The translations under genes and the position numbers were made by a program. Shown here piece after piece: positions 29,521-41,222 of a stretch of DNA of 64,000 nt (positions within the stretch are counted from its first letter, which is position 1; the number at the start of each line of letters is the position of its first letter). Location of the stretch: the NCBI GenBank assembly GCA_963989245.1, contig OZ022342.1:41668979-41732978 (forward strand). Reading direction: 5' to 3'. The DNA is from Nansenia antarctica. Taxonomy: Eukaryota; Chordata; Actinopteri; Argentiniformes; Microstomatidae. The notes under the pieces were generated by a model, which saw only the letters and a list, made by a program, of their open reading frames with translations, had not been told where the DNA came from and searched no databases.

Positions 29521-29861
29521 TTTTCAGAAGGGACATCATTGGATGTGCTCCTTCTCTTATCTTACTGCTTTTCACTCCTTTTTCATCACAGAATCCTTTA
29601 GAGATTAGTTGTCTTATCCAAAGATCTATTTCTAGGCAAAGAATTCAGGCCCAGACAGCAAGGTCCACCACTGAGGTGTTTCACAGGGGGCCGTGTTCCA
29701 TCCACTGCCGTTCTAACATTTCCTTGGGTCAAAGCACAGCCCTCGTATAACAAGCAGAAACACGCAGAAATAGATATCCGTTTCTCTTATATAGGTGTGT
29801 ATTACCGGGACACACTAAGAGCCATAATCTCATCAAGTGGTAGAAACTCAACACTTTGTAT
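29521..29861. other. non-coding flank, nothing recognised
   Basis: Single-copy-looking sequence between the Tc1 nest and the hAT nest. Confidence 0.5.
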
Positions 29862-30242
29862 TAGGGGTGCAACGGTTCTCGGTTTTATTTTGGACGGTTC
29901 GGTTCGCCTTCCACGGTTCAATACACTAGTGAACCGTGCAGGTTTTCAGTTTATCCTGCGTTTCATTCAAAGTCGGAGGTGGAGTTGGTCTGGAACGCAG
30001 TTGCTTCTTGCTCAAATGTTTGTTAATTGCGAGCGGAGTTGAGAACATGGCAACAGTTTGAGGAAGCCCCGGATTGGTACAAATCTGCGTTGTGGGGTCA
30101 TTCATTCTGGTTTTGGTATTGAATACAGCGATGAGGGAATGAAAACAGTGAACAGAAACGCGTGTCGCAGAAATGCTTCACGCGTGTCGTTTATGCGCAC
30201 AATGGGCTATAGCTGGTACAGCTCTCATAGGTAAAGTGCAGC

Positions 30243-30589
30243 CTAAAGGGCTCTGCACACAGCGTGCGATTTCTGTTGGCGTCAACGTTCCATTTTGAAG
30301 TTTGAATGGAAGTCTATGAGAACATCGCATTTACCCACACACGGCCCCGATTTTAATCGCACGGCGAACATTCGATTCCATTCATTTTGAATGGGACAAA
30401 GCACACGGCGTGCGAGTTTTGTCGCACTGCTTTGTCCCATTCAAAATGAATGGAATCGAATGTTCGCCGTGCGATTAAAATCGGGGCCGTGTGCGGGTAA
30501 ATGCGATGCTCTCATAGACTTCCATTCAAACTTCAAAATGGAACGTTGATGCGCAACAGAAATCGCACTCTGTGTGCAGAGCCCTTTAG
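30243..30589. mobile_element. 347-bp foldback MITE
   Basis: Almost a complete palindrome: CTAAAGGGCTCTGCACAC at the left equals the reverse of the right end, and the arms pair over about 150 bp (shared ATGGAATCGAATGTTCGCCG). The paralogue at about 58433 has only CCTAAGAGGC here, so the insertion is precise with a 2-3-bp TA/TAA-type duplication, as in PIF/Harbinger-like MITEs. Confidence 0.85.
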
Positions 30590-30669
30590 AGGCACATTTG
30601 TGACTGCAGTTGGTGAAACCGTAAACCACTCATATACGTGAAACCGCTATAAATAGCTCTCTTAATATA

Positions 30670-31132
30670 TAGTGGAACGGCTAAGTGCTTATTTTCGTCA
30701 GAATCTTTCAGTTGATGATACAAGCGTGAACATTGGCATGAGCAGTCTCCATGGGTCACTTGACAAGAAAATTGTCAGAGACATTTGAAATTTCAAGATG
30801 GCGGCCATTTTTCAATATAAGCAGTTAAGTGATATAATGGTTTATTTGGTGATACAAGCATGAAAATTGGCATGAGCAGTCTCTGTGGGTCACATGACAA
30901 TAAGCCAACCACAGCTACTTGAAATTTCAAGATGGCGGCCATTTTTCAAGATGGCCGACACCTTAGTGGAGCAGTTAAGTGATATAATGGTTCATTTGGT
31001 GATACAAGCATGAAAATTGGCATGAGCAGTCTCTAAGGGTTGCTTGACAAGAAAACACTCCCAGCCACTTGAAATTTCAATTTTCAAGATGGCCGGCCCC
31101 TGGATCCTCAAAAGATAAATGTTCTCATAGAA
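30670..31132 (+). repeat. left terminal inverted repeat with ~150-bp subunits
   Basis: Three units, each with GTGATACAAGCATGAAAATT, GGCATGAGCAGTCTC and ATTTCAAGATGGCGGCC. Pairs with 34093-34587. Confidence 0.88.
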
Positions 31133-31967
31133 ACAGTGGTGGGCCGTCAGGGCCAAGAATATAAATGTAATTTTTATATATTTTTTCCACAAATATGTAT
31201 TAAATTATTCCCCATAGTCTATTCTCTTCATTTCATAGCTTTCCTCTTGGTTGCGTTGCAAATGCAATTTATTTGTTGTTTTCTTTTATTTTCAGTGAAT
31301 AGTTTGTGTCTTTATCGTCACGTTTCTTAAATGAAACTGCTTTGGGTATTTTTTTATTAACTGAAAATAAAAGAAAACAAACAAATAATTTGCATTTGTT
31401 CATGAGGATATATTACAAATGCAAATGATTGGTTTGTTTTCTTTTATTTTCAGTGAATAGTTGATGTGTCTTTATCGTCACGTTTCTTAAATGAAATTGC
31501 TTTGTGTGCGACAATGCGCTGTTTAGTGAACAAACTTGTTCAAGCTCACATACTTTTGGTGGACTTACGGTAATACAACTTTGTAGACTAATCCCTTAAA
31601 AGCGTATTTTAGTTTTGACAGTATCAAAGCGATGTTAAAGCTGGTAGTTTAACACTCTTAATTGTAAATGTGGATTTATTGCAATCATTTTATGCAATGC
31701 CCGGTTATACTGTGTTTCTGTCTAAATGTATAGTTTCTAACGCATCAAAATACAAAATACAAATAAACTGTTGATTTGTTGATCATAGATAGATTAGACA
31801 AGAGTGAATATCTGCACTACCAGGGCACACTGGGGATATATCACTGCTGTTAAACTCAGAGTGGAGTTCAGTGTCAGCGAATTGAAAGTTAGTATCACAT
31901 CAAAGTGCTTGGTAAAAGGTAGTAAAAGGATAAACCCTTGGCCTCTGCCTATGCATTTGCTGCAGAC
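31133..31967. other. element 5' region with 85-bp direct repeats
   Basis: About 31257-31343 and 31418-31503 are near-identical (TTTCTTTTATTTTCAGTGAA, TGTCTTTATCGTCACGTTTC). Between them 31360-31400 is an inverted copy of their first part. The direct copies each contain a TTTTATTTTCAG that resembles a splice acceptor. A promoter for the ORF may lie here but none is evident. Confidence 0.6.
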
Positions 31968-34084
31968 ATGGCAGAAGCCATCATAACAGTTGAGAAAACT
32001 AACTGGGACAGATGTTTCATTTGTCAGCAGGACACCAAAGAAAAACTAATTCAGCCGAGTTTATTCAACAGAGAGCAGCTGGAAAGGGCCCAAAAGAGAG
32101 CATCTACTGCTCCTGAAGACACCGAAGATACCAAAGATATCCATGTCAAGAGGCCAAGAAGATCCCAGCCCTCGAAAGCTTTGTGCTTTATCTGTGAAGA
32201 TGACAGTGCAACGTCCCCCTTAAGAGACGCAATGACAATGAAACTTAATGAAAGGGTTAATGAATGTGCCAGGAATCTAAGCGACATGAAGCTCCTTGCA
32301 AAGCTTACTGCTGGTGATGTTGTTGCACAGGAATTTAAATACCATCCTGCCTGTCTCGTTGGACTGTACAACAGAGAGCGAGACCATCTCAATGCCCTCA
32401 AGCATGAGCAGAGCCTCAAAAGCTCAGCTAGCCATAACTGGTATCCCTCTATTTTTTCAGAACTTGTCATCTACATCACGGACATGAAGACCACAAGTGA
32501 CGGCACAGATCCAGTTATATTCAAGCTTGCAGATCTAGTCTCTCTCTACAAGCAACGACTGCCGCAACTTGGTGTCGAATCACCAAATGTGAATTCAACC
32601 AGGCTGAAGGAGCAGCTGCTTTCTAGCATACCTATGCTAGAGGAACACAAGGCAGGACGTGATGTAGGGCTGCAACAACGAATCGATGAAATCGATAAAA
32701 ATCGATAATGAAATTCGTTGGCGACGAATTCCATTATCGAATCGTCGGGTCTTGTTCCATAACAAACCTACTTCCTGTTGACGCACGCCACGCTTGTGTA
32801 GGCATCGCGAATCATAGCGAATCATAGCGAATCATAGCGCTACCTATGGCCGGAAAGGGCAGAACCTATGACCGGAACCGGAAAAGTGGGAAAATCCGGT
32901 ACCTACACCGGTGCGGCGGCTACATTTAAATCATGCTACTCAAAAGCCTTGAGAGTGAAGCTGTCTGCTGTCTGGACATGCTAGTGAGTTAGCTAGCAGG
33001 GTTAGCTCGCTGCTGCCGCTAGCTGACTGTCACTACGCTGCTCGTCCAGCTGTAGTCTGCGTAGCTGTGCTGATAACCAGAGCACTAACTATGTTTCTAT
33101 AGAGGAGGGTTACAGCTAACTTCCTATTGTTTTATTATACAAGTACTGCTGGGCTCAGCCCTTCCATGGTCTCCTGCTCTCCATGCAAATGCGTTAGTGT
33201 GAGTTCTGGCGAAGCGTCAGCTAAATGACTGTAATGTAATGCGATAGCCAGTGAGTGTTTGCTTGCATTCATGAATTCAATATTGCATGACAAGTGTATT
33301 TAGCTAGCTGGCTAACGTCAGTGGTAGAGCAGAGGTGATAAGCTAAAGGCTAGCTAGTGGTAGTCTACCAAGCTACCCGTGAGTTAGAGTGAGGCACTGA
33401 CTGTAGCCTAGCCTATTGTATGGAGTGAGAGGACACATTGCATTGTTTTGGAGCATATCTGTTATATAAAAACATTAGTGTCTTGTCTGTAGCCTATATT
33501 GCACTTTGGGTTACTGACCTTTACATTAAGCAAAGTTATTACCTAAAACAATGCATGTATTGAGCTAGAGTTCAATTACTTTATTGAAACAATCTACCGC
33601 CATAGTCCATGGCCTGTTGTTAAACCTATTTGATGTAGCAACGCCTTTTTTATTTATATTATTTATTATTTTTTATTAATACTTATTCATTTTGCACATG
33701 TATATGTATAGGCCTGGCTGATTTAGAAAACATAAAATAAAATTTGCAAAAGAAATCTTTTTTTCCTTCTTTTTTTTGCAGCCCTAACGTGATGTACTGC
33801 TTGCATTCAAGAAGGACATCAGCTCTGTTCTTTCTGATGTAAGCAAATACAGTGAAGCTGAAGCCATTCACTTAGCTAAGGCTGCCAGCATCATACGTAG
33901 AGAGATGCTTAATCACAAGACAAAGTTTGACAACAAATTCCATGAGGGATTTGTTGAAGAATCCGTTCCACCAACGCTTCTTCAGTTCATCTGCAATATT
34001 GAACATGGTGTAGATATCAAGTCACATATGAATCATGGGGTATTCAAATCAGACATTGCAATTGCACAGTTATTAGCCTTTTGA
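31968..34084 (+). pseudogene. CxxC-rich protein ORF of unnamed family, split by hAT
   Basis: From ATG 31968 the frame encodes MAEAIITVEKTNWDRCFICQ, then QDTKEKLIQPSLFN, RSQPSKALCFICEDDSATSP, CARNLSDMKLLAKLTAGDVV, EFKYHPACLVGLYNRERD and later FKLADLVSLYKQRLPQLGVE. At 32664 a hAT MITE interrupts; at 33795 the same frame resumes VLLAFKKDISSVLSD, AKAASIIRREMLNHKTKFD and EESVPPTLLQFICNIEHG, and stops at 34084, nine bases before the right TIR. Two CxxC pairs and a later CxxH-like HPAC suggest treble-clef or zinc-ribbon folds. I recall similar predicted proteins, much longer, in many fish and some invertebrates but no named function. About 330 codons without the insert; probably a 3'-deleted copy. 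Confidence 0.7.
32665..33786. mobile_element. hAT MITE, 1122 bp
   Basis: Ends TAGGGCTGCAACAACGAAT and the inverted TTTTGCAGCCCTA; exact duplication ACGTGATG at 32657-32664 and 33787-33794. Subterminal ATCGAT/CGAATC motifs near the left end. Non-coding. Confidence 0.93.
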
Positions 34085-34092
34085 GGAAACCA

Positions 34093-34587
34093 ATACATTT
34101 CTATAAGAAAATGTATCATTTAAAGATCCACATGGCGGGCGGCAGCCATCCTGAAAAATGGCCGCCATCTTGAAATGTCAAGTGACTGTGGGTGGTTTCT
34201 TGTCAAATGACCCTTTGAGATGGCTCATGGCAATTTTCATGCTTGTATCACCAACTAAATGATTTCTTAAGCCTAACTGCTCCACTAAGGTGTCGGCCAT
34301 CTTGAAAAATGGCCGCCATCTTGAAATGTCAAGTAGCTGTGGGTGGCTTATTGTCATGTGACGCACAGAGACTGCTCATGCCAATTTTCATGCTTGTATC
34401 ACCAAATGAACCATTATATCACTTAACTGCTCCACTAAGGTGTCGGCCATATTGAAAAATGGCCGCCATCTTGAAATGTCTAATGTCTCTGACAATTTTC
34501 TAGTCAAGTGACCCATGGAGACTGCTCATGCCAATTTTCACGCTTGTATCACAAATTGAAAGATTGTAGCACTTAGCCGCTCCACTA
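34093..34587 (-). repeat. right terminal inverted repeat with ~150-bp subunits
   Basis: Three units ending in CACTAAGGTGTCGGCCAT; reverse complement of 30670-31132 with scattered differences. Confidence 0.88.
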
Positions 34588-34969
34588 ATACTTTGTGGAA
34601 AGGATTCATTGTTATTGTTGTCCGGAGGCTATCGGTAATCGGCTATCAGTTTACATGGCTTGTAAATATACTTTCGTTTTTAGGACGTGTTCAAAAGCAA
34701 GAACTGTGTGGTCATCTAATTATGTGTAGTTATGTGTTTTCAGCATGTCCGTGTTCTCTCAGCATGTTGTGATGTTATTAAAATACAGTTTAAACTAGGG
34801 ATGCACAATATTATCGGCACCGATATTTATCGGCCCGATAATGGGAAATTAATGTTTATCGGTTTTTATCGGTTTTATAAAAATGTTGACGATATAGAGC
34901 CGATAATATGAAGCCGGAAATATTTCGTACAGCCACGCAGTGTATAGACGAGAGCGAAACATGAGAGCT

Positions 34970-35108
34970 TCCCCGGTGTGGACATTCTTCACAGTTTCTG
35001 AGGCAGATAGTGCGTTTGCAATTTGCAACACATGTTCGACAAAAGTTCGGAGAGGAGGGCAAAGGTCTACGAGTTACAACACAACGACACATCTTGTAGC
35101 GGGTAGAT
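34970..35108 (+). pseudogene. BED zinc finger of a hAT transposase, cut off
   Basis: Frame SPVWTFFTVSEADSAFAICN, then TCSTKVRRGGQRSTSYNTTT and HL. The W-FF spacing, CxxC and RGG-------N-T-HL are BED-finger landmarks; the second His is lost because the 35111 element inserted here. The same sequence on the minus strand at about 56945-57080 has a mutated W. Confidence 0.75.
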
Positions 35109-35939
35109 AGCAGTGTTTCCTCTACATGCATTTATTGGTGGCGGGCCGCCACGATGGAATTTCCTCCGCCACGAATTGATTCAGTCCACAAAAAAAAAAA
35201 AAAAAAAGTTCTCAAAAAAAAATTAAAAAAAATAAAGCTTTTTAGCTGATTAAAATATATCTGATCCTAGATCAGCGCTATAATGGATGTTGACTAAAAG
35301 TGCACCTAAATCCACGCCCATCTCTCTCTAACCGCTGATCCAAAATCAGATTAATGACATTCAGTTGACGACGTGACACAAGGGCTCCTGATTGATCTAA
35401 ATGTGAACTGTGGTATTATTGTTATTGTGTACAGGCCACCGTAGTGACATCCGGGGGGTATTCCATCAACATCGCTAAAGGGAAAATCCAGGTTTAGTCT
35501 GATAAATCTCGCGAGAGTTCTTACAAATATCCAGGCATATTCTGATAGGTCTCGCGAGAGTTATCAAAAATAAGCCAGGATTTTCCTTTAGCGACGTTGA
35601 TGGAATACCCCCCAGGTCAGGTGGGCAGGTTACGACGAGACAACAAGAGACCGGTATTGTAGAGCTTACAGAGCGAGTTAAAATAAAGACACTTACATTG
35701 AAATACAGAAGGACTCACGTGTATGTTTAATAGAATAACACGACATGGTGTCAGAAGTCCTGTTAAGAGTTAGATCGGCCGACAAGTGTCATTTGAGCTC
35801 GTGACGGTGAGAAGGGAGAAGAAAAGATGGATGCTAATGCTAACGCGGGAGCAGCTGCAGTCCAGAGAACGGCGCCAGTTTCAAGTGCTACGTTAGCAGA
35901 CATTAGCAAGTCAAAAAACGATTCTTATGTGCCGTCACT

Positions 35940-36107
35940 TTAGCAACGACACAGTATTGTCAAGGGGAAAAGAAGGGGAGACGATTTTTTTATTGACAAC
36001 GGAATTACATGCTGGAAAAACATGCAGCTAAAATTCAGGGAACATTTGGACAATAAGAGACACACGGGAGAAGTACGGGAAAACAGGGCTCATGTGGGTC
36101 TCATCAA
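35940..36107 (+). pseudogene. TTF-type finger exon of a ZMYM1-like hAT
   Basis: Encodes FFIDNGITCWKNMQLKFREH then LDNKRHTGEVRENRAHVGL and ends CATCAAAG/GTAAGAG, a canonical donor. The I--G---WK-----F--H pattern is the TTF finger of ZMYM1-like hAT proteins. It is shorter than the 60483 copy by a deletion of about 30 codons. Confidence 0.7.
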
Positions 36108-36142
36108 AGGTAAGAGTTTGTTTTCTTTAACTCAGCTGATAC

Positions 36143-37462
36143 TAGGGATGGACGGTTTCCAATTATTGAAACCGAAAAACCGTCAAAGACTAAAACCGCG
36201 GTTTTCCGGTTAACCGAAAAACGACCGAAAAAAAAAAAAAAAAAAAAGAGAGAGCGACAATTTCAAATAATTGAGCCCTACTGCTACAATACACTCATGT
36301 CGAACACCATTAAAACACCGTAAGCACAGTCGCAACACATTTAGGCTACTTAGTTTCACAAATATAAGTGGAAAGGCAGACTTTTGTAAGCGTCAAAAAA
36401 CACATGAACACTTAACACACCAGCTCCGCTGATCCAGGGTGCACGCCTGCACGGAAGATCATCTCTTGGAACAGCGTCTTCATTGAATGAACTGCTTTCT
36501 CAATATCTTGGTTCTTAGACAAAGTTTCAGCTGCTGCTCAATGTATTTAAATATTTGAATACTGCTCAATAATCACTGAAATATTAGACTTAGAATTATG
36601 CAGTGAACATACTTAAAGCTTTTCATAAAAACCACATGCCGCGAGACTGACTCGTCCTGAACTGTCGTAAGTCAATCAACAAAGAATGCCCCATCAAAAT
36701 AAAAGTGCCCATGGTAGAGCTGTCAAAATAGAGCTTTCAAAATAAATGTACTAATACAGATAGAGATAAATACAGAACTACCTTTGCGTCACTAAGTGAC
36801 CGCGTATCTTCTGAGACATGCGTTCTGTCATCACTTTCAGTAGCGCCTTCACACACAGTGGTGCTGTGCACAAACACTCTTGATCCGTATAGCTCTTGTT
36901 TTATTATATTGTGGTTTAGTAAATACTGCACTTGGAGTTACATTCAATGCATGATTTGTGCTATAGAACATAAATAAAGTTTGATTGATTGATTGATATC
37001 AAATCAAATCACATTTTATTTCTATAGCGCATTTCTCACAAAAGTGACCCAATGCGCTTTACAGAGAGCAGCGAAAATGATCTTATTAAATGTAAGCGAG
37101 TAATTGTAAAAAACCTTTCCTATCTACCAATAACTGAAGGCAACTATCTTTCCCATAGAGTGATTCGTTACCCTTAAATATAATCCCAATTGAATATTTA
37201 GGGATTTTAACAACCAGTCCTATTAAGAATCCTCAGTTATTCTTCACAACTGACCAAACCTCTCACTCATTGCGCGGCAGATTCAGACTGTATCATTGTT
37301 ATTTTCACACACGACAAACATGTGACATGTTCCAGTTTTATTCTTTGAACAACATAGGAAAAAAAAAAAAAAAAAATCCGGTTTCAGACGGTTTTGATAA
37401 AAAACCGTTTCTATTTTTATAAACCCCGGTTTTCGGTTTAACCGAAAAACCGTCCATCCCTA
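36143..37462. mobile_element. hAT element, 1320 bp, innermost of the nest
   Basis: Ends TAGGGATGGACGGTTTCC and the inverted AAACCGTCCATCCCTA; exact duplication GCTGATAC at 36135-36142 and 37463-37470. Subterminal AACCGAAAAACCG motifs. Nearly identical, inverted copy at 55387-56703. The paired 64-codon ORFs in the two copies are conserved because the copies are young and I see no family signature in them. Confidence 0.93.
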
Positions 37463-38931
37463 GCTGATACTCAGCTGTTTACCGAATGCTCCATCTGACT
37501 GTGATTTTACTTCTGTAATGTGGTGGGTTGACATAATTCACGCACGGAACTATAGGTTGAGACTATTGTTCCGTCCGTAGTACCCAAGTTGTTTAGACTG
37601 TTCTATTTACTGCTTGAGTGTGTTGTTGACAATCGTTCATGTCCTTCATTAAACGTTTAGCTTTGTCATTTGATACGCCGCCTACGACTACCATCTCTCT
37701 GCACTACAGTAAACAGTTAATCAGTAACGTTAGCCGCTTTTGTGCTCATGTAGGCCTACTTCGTCTACTTTTGGCCATCCTCTAGTTTTGGCTGTGATTA
37801 GAAAATAAATAAATAAAATAAAATAAATTGTTTTGAGCGCGCGTGCGCGTTTCATGCGCGTGCATGCGAAAAAAATCGCGCGCGGTCACGGCCACCCGCC
37901 ACCATTGTCAAAATTCCTGGAGGAAACACTGAGATAGTAATATCCCTCCCCTGGCCCCTCTGTTTTCCCTTGATAGCTGACAAGCTAACGGGTGAAGTAG
38001 CGAGGCCTGCTAGCAGCTAGCCTACAACCCCTAGCCAGCAATGGCTAACGTTGAGGCTAGCGGACCTAGCTGGGTGTCTCAGCTAGCGGACCTAGCACAG
38101 CTAGCGGACCTAGCACAGCCGAGACGTCAATGGCTAGCTGGGACACCCACTCTAAGTGCGCAGCGTGTCTGGGATTAATCCACGCCCAGGCCGCTGTTAT
38201 CTCTACCGATGAGTGTATCCACTGTGCAGTGTTCCCCAAGAAACTTCTCCGCTGACGGCTAAGTCGCATGGCTAGCCTGTCGGGAGAAGATCCGCTGCCA
38301 TCACAGTCTAACGCGGACATGTCTCCAGGTTTACCGACACCATGCTGGGCGGACTTAGTGCCACATAGCCCTGACATCGGTTTCCCGGTACTGGATGACA
38401 AGGGAATTGACAGCTTTACCGCTGCTCGCTATTGTAATGTTCTTGACAGACACGGACACGACTTTACTGTAGACATGTAGTTTATTTCTGGTTGCTGGCC
38501 GCGACCTACGGCAACTCCGTTGGGACACGACGGATACAGAAAGCGAATCACATCAGTGTGTTAGTGTGGTGTAGTGAGACAACACACAGTATGTTACAGC
38601 TATGACCCTAGGAGAGACTCGGACAATGATGAGGTCGTACAACACATCTAATTACTCTTAGGTGAGCCTTTTTTGTTTTCATAAAAGGAGGCCAGATCTT
38701 GGCTAAAAAAAGCATTGTGCACTGTCTATAACAGATTTAGTTTGTTAGAGGAAATAATAAATGAACATTTGAAGAGTCAGAAGTGTTCTCTTTGTTGTGT
38801 TAACAATAGTGATGTAAGTTAGATTTGGTGAGATCACTATGGAATATTAAATCATCAATCTTTGCTCACTACATAGCCTTTCTTACCTTCAGGTGTGCAT
38901 GAACTACAGATTATCAACTGTGAAATTATAT

Positions 38932-39020
38932 CTGAATGGTCTTTATTGTCATTGATATAGTACAGGTACCAAACAACGAAATTTGGGAGGGGGGGCTCCC
39001 CTGGTGCTAGGAAAAAAATA
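38932..39020 (-). mobile_element. LINE 3' tail
   Basis: GGTCTTTATTGTCATTGATA, TACAGGTACCAAACAACG and CTCCCCTGGTGCTAGG, the reverse of the 14183-14598 terminus. Confidence 0.75.
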
Positions 39021-39780
39021 ATAATCATCAATCAATAATTATCATATCGGTTATCGGCCACGAGAAGCGGGTAAATATCGGTATCGGTTGGGAAAAATGC
39101 ATATCGTGCATCCCTAGTTTAAACCTTCGCTTTGTTAGCCGCTAGCTGTTAGCAGTGTTTGCTTCCAGTTTTCTGGATGACAGCCAGTTTAACCCAATAT
39201 GTGCCCGAGGTCTAACAACATTCAAATGACTCTAACTTCGTCATCTTTTTTCGGATTTCAATGCATGACAGGTCATTTGAAAGCTTACGATCTGTAGTTT
39301 CAGTAAGTAATGTAGCCTACTGGTTTATCAAAACACTGGCTGGTGTCACATTTGAAAGTGATTTTGTTATTTTTTGTTTATACATATTTATATTTGTTTA
39401 TATTCTACAATATACCAGTCATATTCTTAGAATGATATGCACTAGGGCTGTCCCTAACGACTATTTTTCTAACGATTAATCTAGCGATTATTTGTTCAAT
39501 TAGTCGATTACTCTAACGACTAATTTAACGATTAGTCTAACGATTATTTGTTTCACTGTTCGATTAATGTATCACTTAATTTCCCCCAAAATAATGGCTG
39601 TATTGTCTCTCTCTGTTTAACAGTGTCTTTATAAAGGGTAATAGCTGCTGCTCTTATAAAACAAAGCAGTGTGTGACATGCACATTACTCAGACGGCCGC
39701 CCCTTTAAATGATCAGCTGATGTATGGGGGCTGTCTGTGGGCCCGCAATTAAACACAGACACCTTTAATTCGGCGACCTG

Positions 39781-39836
<56 letters not shown>

Positions 39837-39837
39837 G
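39781..39837. repeat. (CTA)n microsatellite
   Basis: About 19 units; copy 2 has about 24 at 53037-53108. Confidence 0.95.
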
Positions 39838-41222
39838 TAACTGCCTCTGTCAAACAGCCCCAGACACAGGGCAGACTCACTGCTATGTTTAGCCAACTTG
39901 AATGCCAACATGGCCATCAGGGTTTTTCCTGGCTCAAAATTCGGCGGAGGTGGTACCAGTGGTGTTTGACATCGGGGGGGGGGGGGGGGGACCCATGAAG
40001 CAGGGCTGTCTGGGGGTCTTTAAACATCAAACACTTAATTTCTTGCATTCTGGTGAATTGATATTAGGGCTGCACGATTAATCGATTTTAAATCGAAATC
40101 GCGATTTGAAATGATGCGATTAGCTAATCGCAAAGCCTGCGATTTGCCTGCAAATTTTTTTTATTATTTTTTTTTTAAACCTTTATATTACCAGGAAGTC
40201 ACATTGAGATTAAAACCTCTTTTGGAAATTTGATCAGCACTCATGGAATGCCTCTTGTCCAATCAAATTACTTGGTCTCTTTATGACTTTGAACCCGGCG
40301 CTCTCAGAGCGAATTTACGAACGCAGGCATAGGTTGTGTCACGACAGTCAGTCCAATTATTATGAGACTTTGGGCTAACGTAACGGAGACAATTAGACAC
40401 CACATGGCTTACTGGACGTATGATAAACGTTAGTATGTTATAATTGCGACAGGTAAGTGTACAATTTCACTATACTAACTGTACCAGCCAAGTGCATGTC
40501 GGTGCTGTTAGTCCAGCCTTAAACTTAGCTTAGCTAACTTGTAGTCTTTGAGACGGTAGCTTAGCTTAGCTACTCATGCTAACCCGGCGTTAAAGTACAG
40601 ACACAGAGTTGACAGTCTCAGCAACCTGCGGGTTGGTGTTTATATAGTATAGCAGGCTTATGGATACATGGAAGTTAACTGTTCTGTTGTCAAACATGAA
40701 TGTGTCCTGTATGCATAACCTCATACCATTCGTTCATACCAGCCGGCTTTAAAGACGCAGAGGTTAGCCTAGCCTAGCCTTGGGCTGAAGTATGTCACAG
40801 ATTCCTAAGTCAAGGTGACGTGTGTCTGTGCTCCATAGTCAGAGACCACCATTCTATCATTCATCAGTTCGACTGTTGACCGAGTCATCTAGATGTGGTC
40901 CTTTCAGTTATAGTCACAGTGTATCCCCAAATGATCATTTTAATAGCTGGATCATCTTAGAAAGTAGCCACCTGTCTAGATGAGATGAGGTTATCATATA
41001 TACAATTCATATCTTTTAAGTTCTCATCCTTGCATTAGAATTAGAGCAGTTAATAGTTTGATGGTATCATGTGGTAATGCTCTCTGAAAATAGGTGATAT
41101 TCATCCAATCACAAGTATTTTTTGAAAGTACCTGCCCTTTTCCAAACAGCTTCCAATTAAGCTTTCCTAGATGGTTGTGTGAAACAAACCACCTGAGTCA
41201 GGTTAGTAATGCTCCATCACAT

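Larger units (their letters stand above)
30670..34587. mobile_element. unclassified element: long TIRs, CxxC-protein ORF
   Basis: TIRs of about 463 bp (30670-31132) and 495 bp (34093-34587), each made of ~150-bp units with TTTCAAGATGGCGGCCATTT and TGGCATGAGCAGTCTC. Outer ends TAGTGGAACGGC and GCCGCTCCACTA; ATA flanks both sides (30667-30669, 34588-34590). The paralogue near 58350 runs through without it. Between the TIRs is a single plus-strand ORF of a CxxC-containing family, split by a hAT MITE. No DDE transposase is seen. Confidence 0.8.
35111..37931. mobile_element. TTF-finger hAT element, copy 1, hosting a hAT
   Basis: Ends CAGTGTTTCCTCTACATGCA and the inverted TTCCTGGAGGAAACACTG; AGATAG occurs on both sides (35105-35110, 37932-37937). 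Encodes a TTF-like zinc-finger exon (about 35940-36107). Copies: 47742-48486 (inverted, short) and 59915-61448. Confidence 0.85.
34796..39116. mobile_element. hAT element with BED-finger start, hosting two more
   Basis: Ends TAGGGATGCACAATATTATC and the inverted CATATCGTGCATCCCTA; exact duplication GTTTAAAC at 34788-34795 and 39117-39124. Near the left end (34970-35108, plus strand) it encodes a BED finger. The right half holds a LINE tail. Related end at 57345. Confidence 0.93.
29862..39442. mobile_element. old hAT family copy hosting a deep nest
   Basis: Left end TAGGGGTGCAACGGTTCTCG. Its pieces (29862-30242, 30590-30669, 34588-34795, 39117-39434) line up, in reverse, with 57785-58590, where most of the insertions are absent. 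The right end is not preserved: the next hAT (39443) cuts in first. No transposase of its own is visible. Confidence 0.75.

Noticed and set aside
36737..36931. 64-codon ORF conserved in a second copy at 55907-56101
   Set aside because: Conservation follows from the two hAT copies being young; no start context, domain or family signature supports coding.
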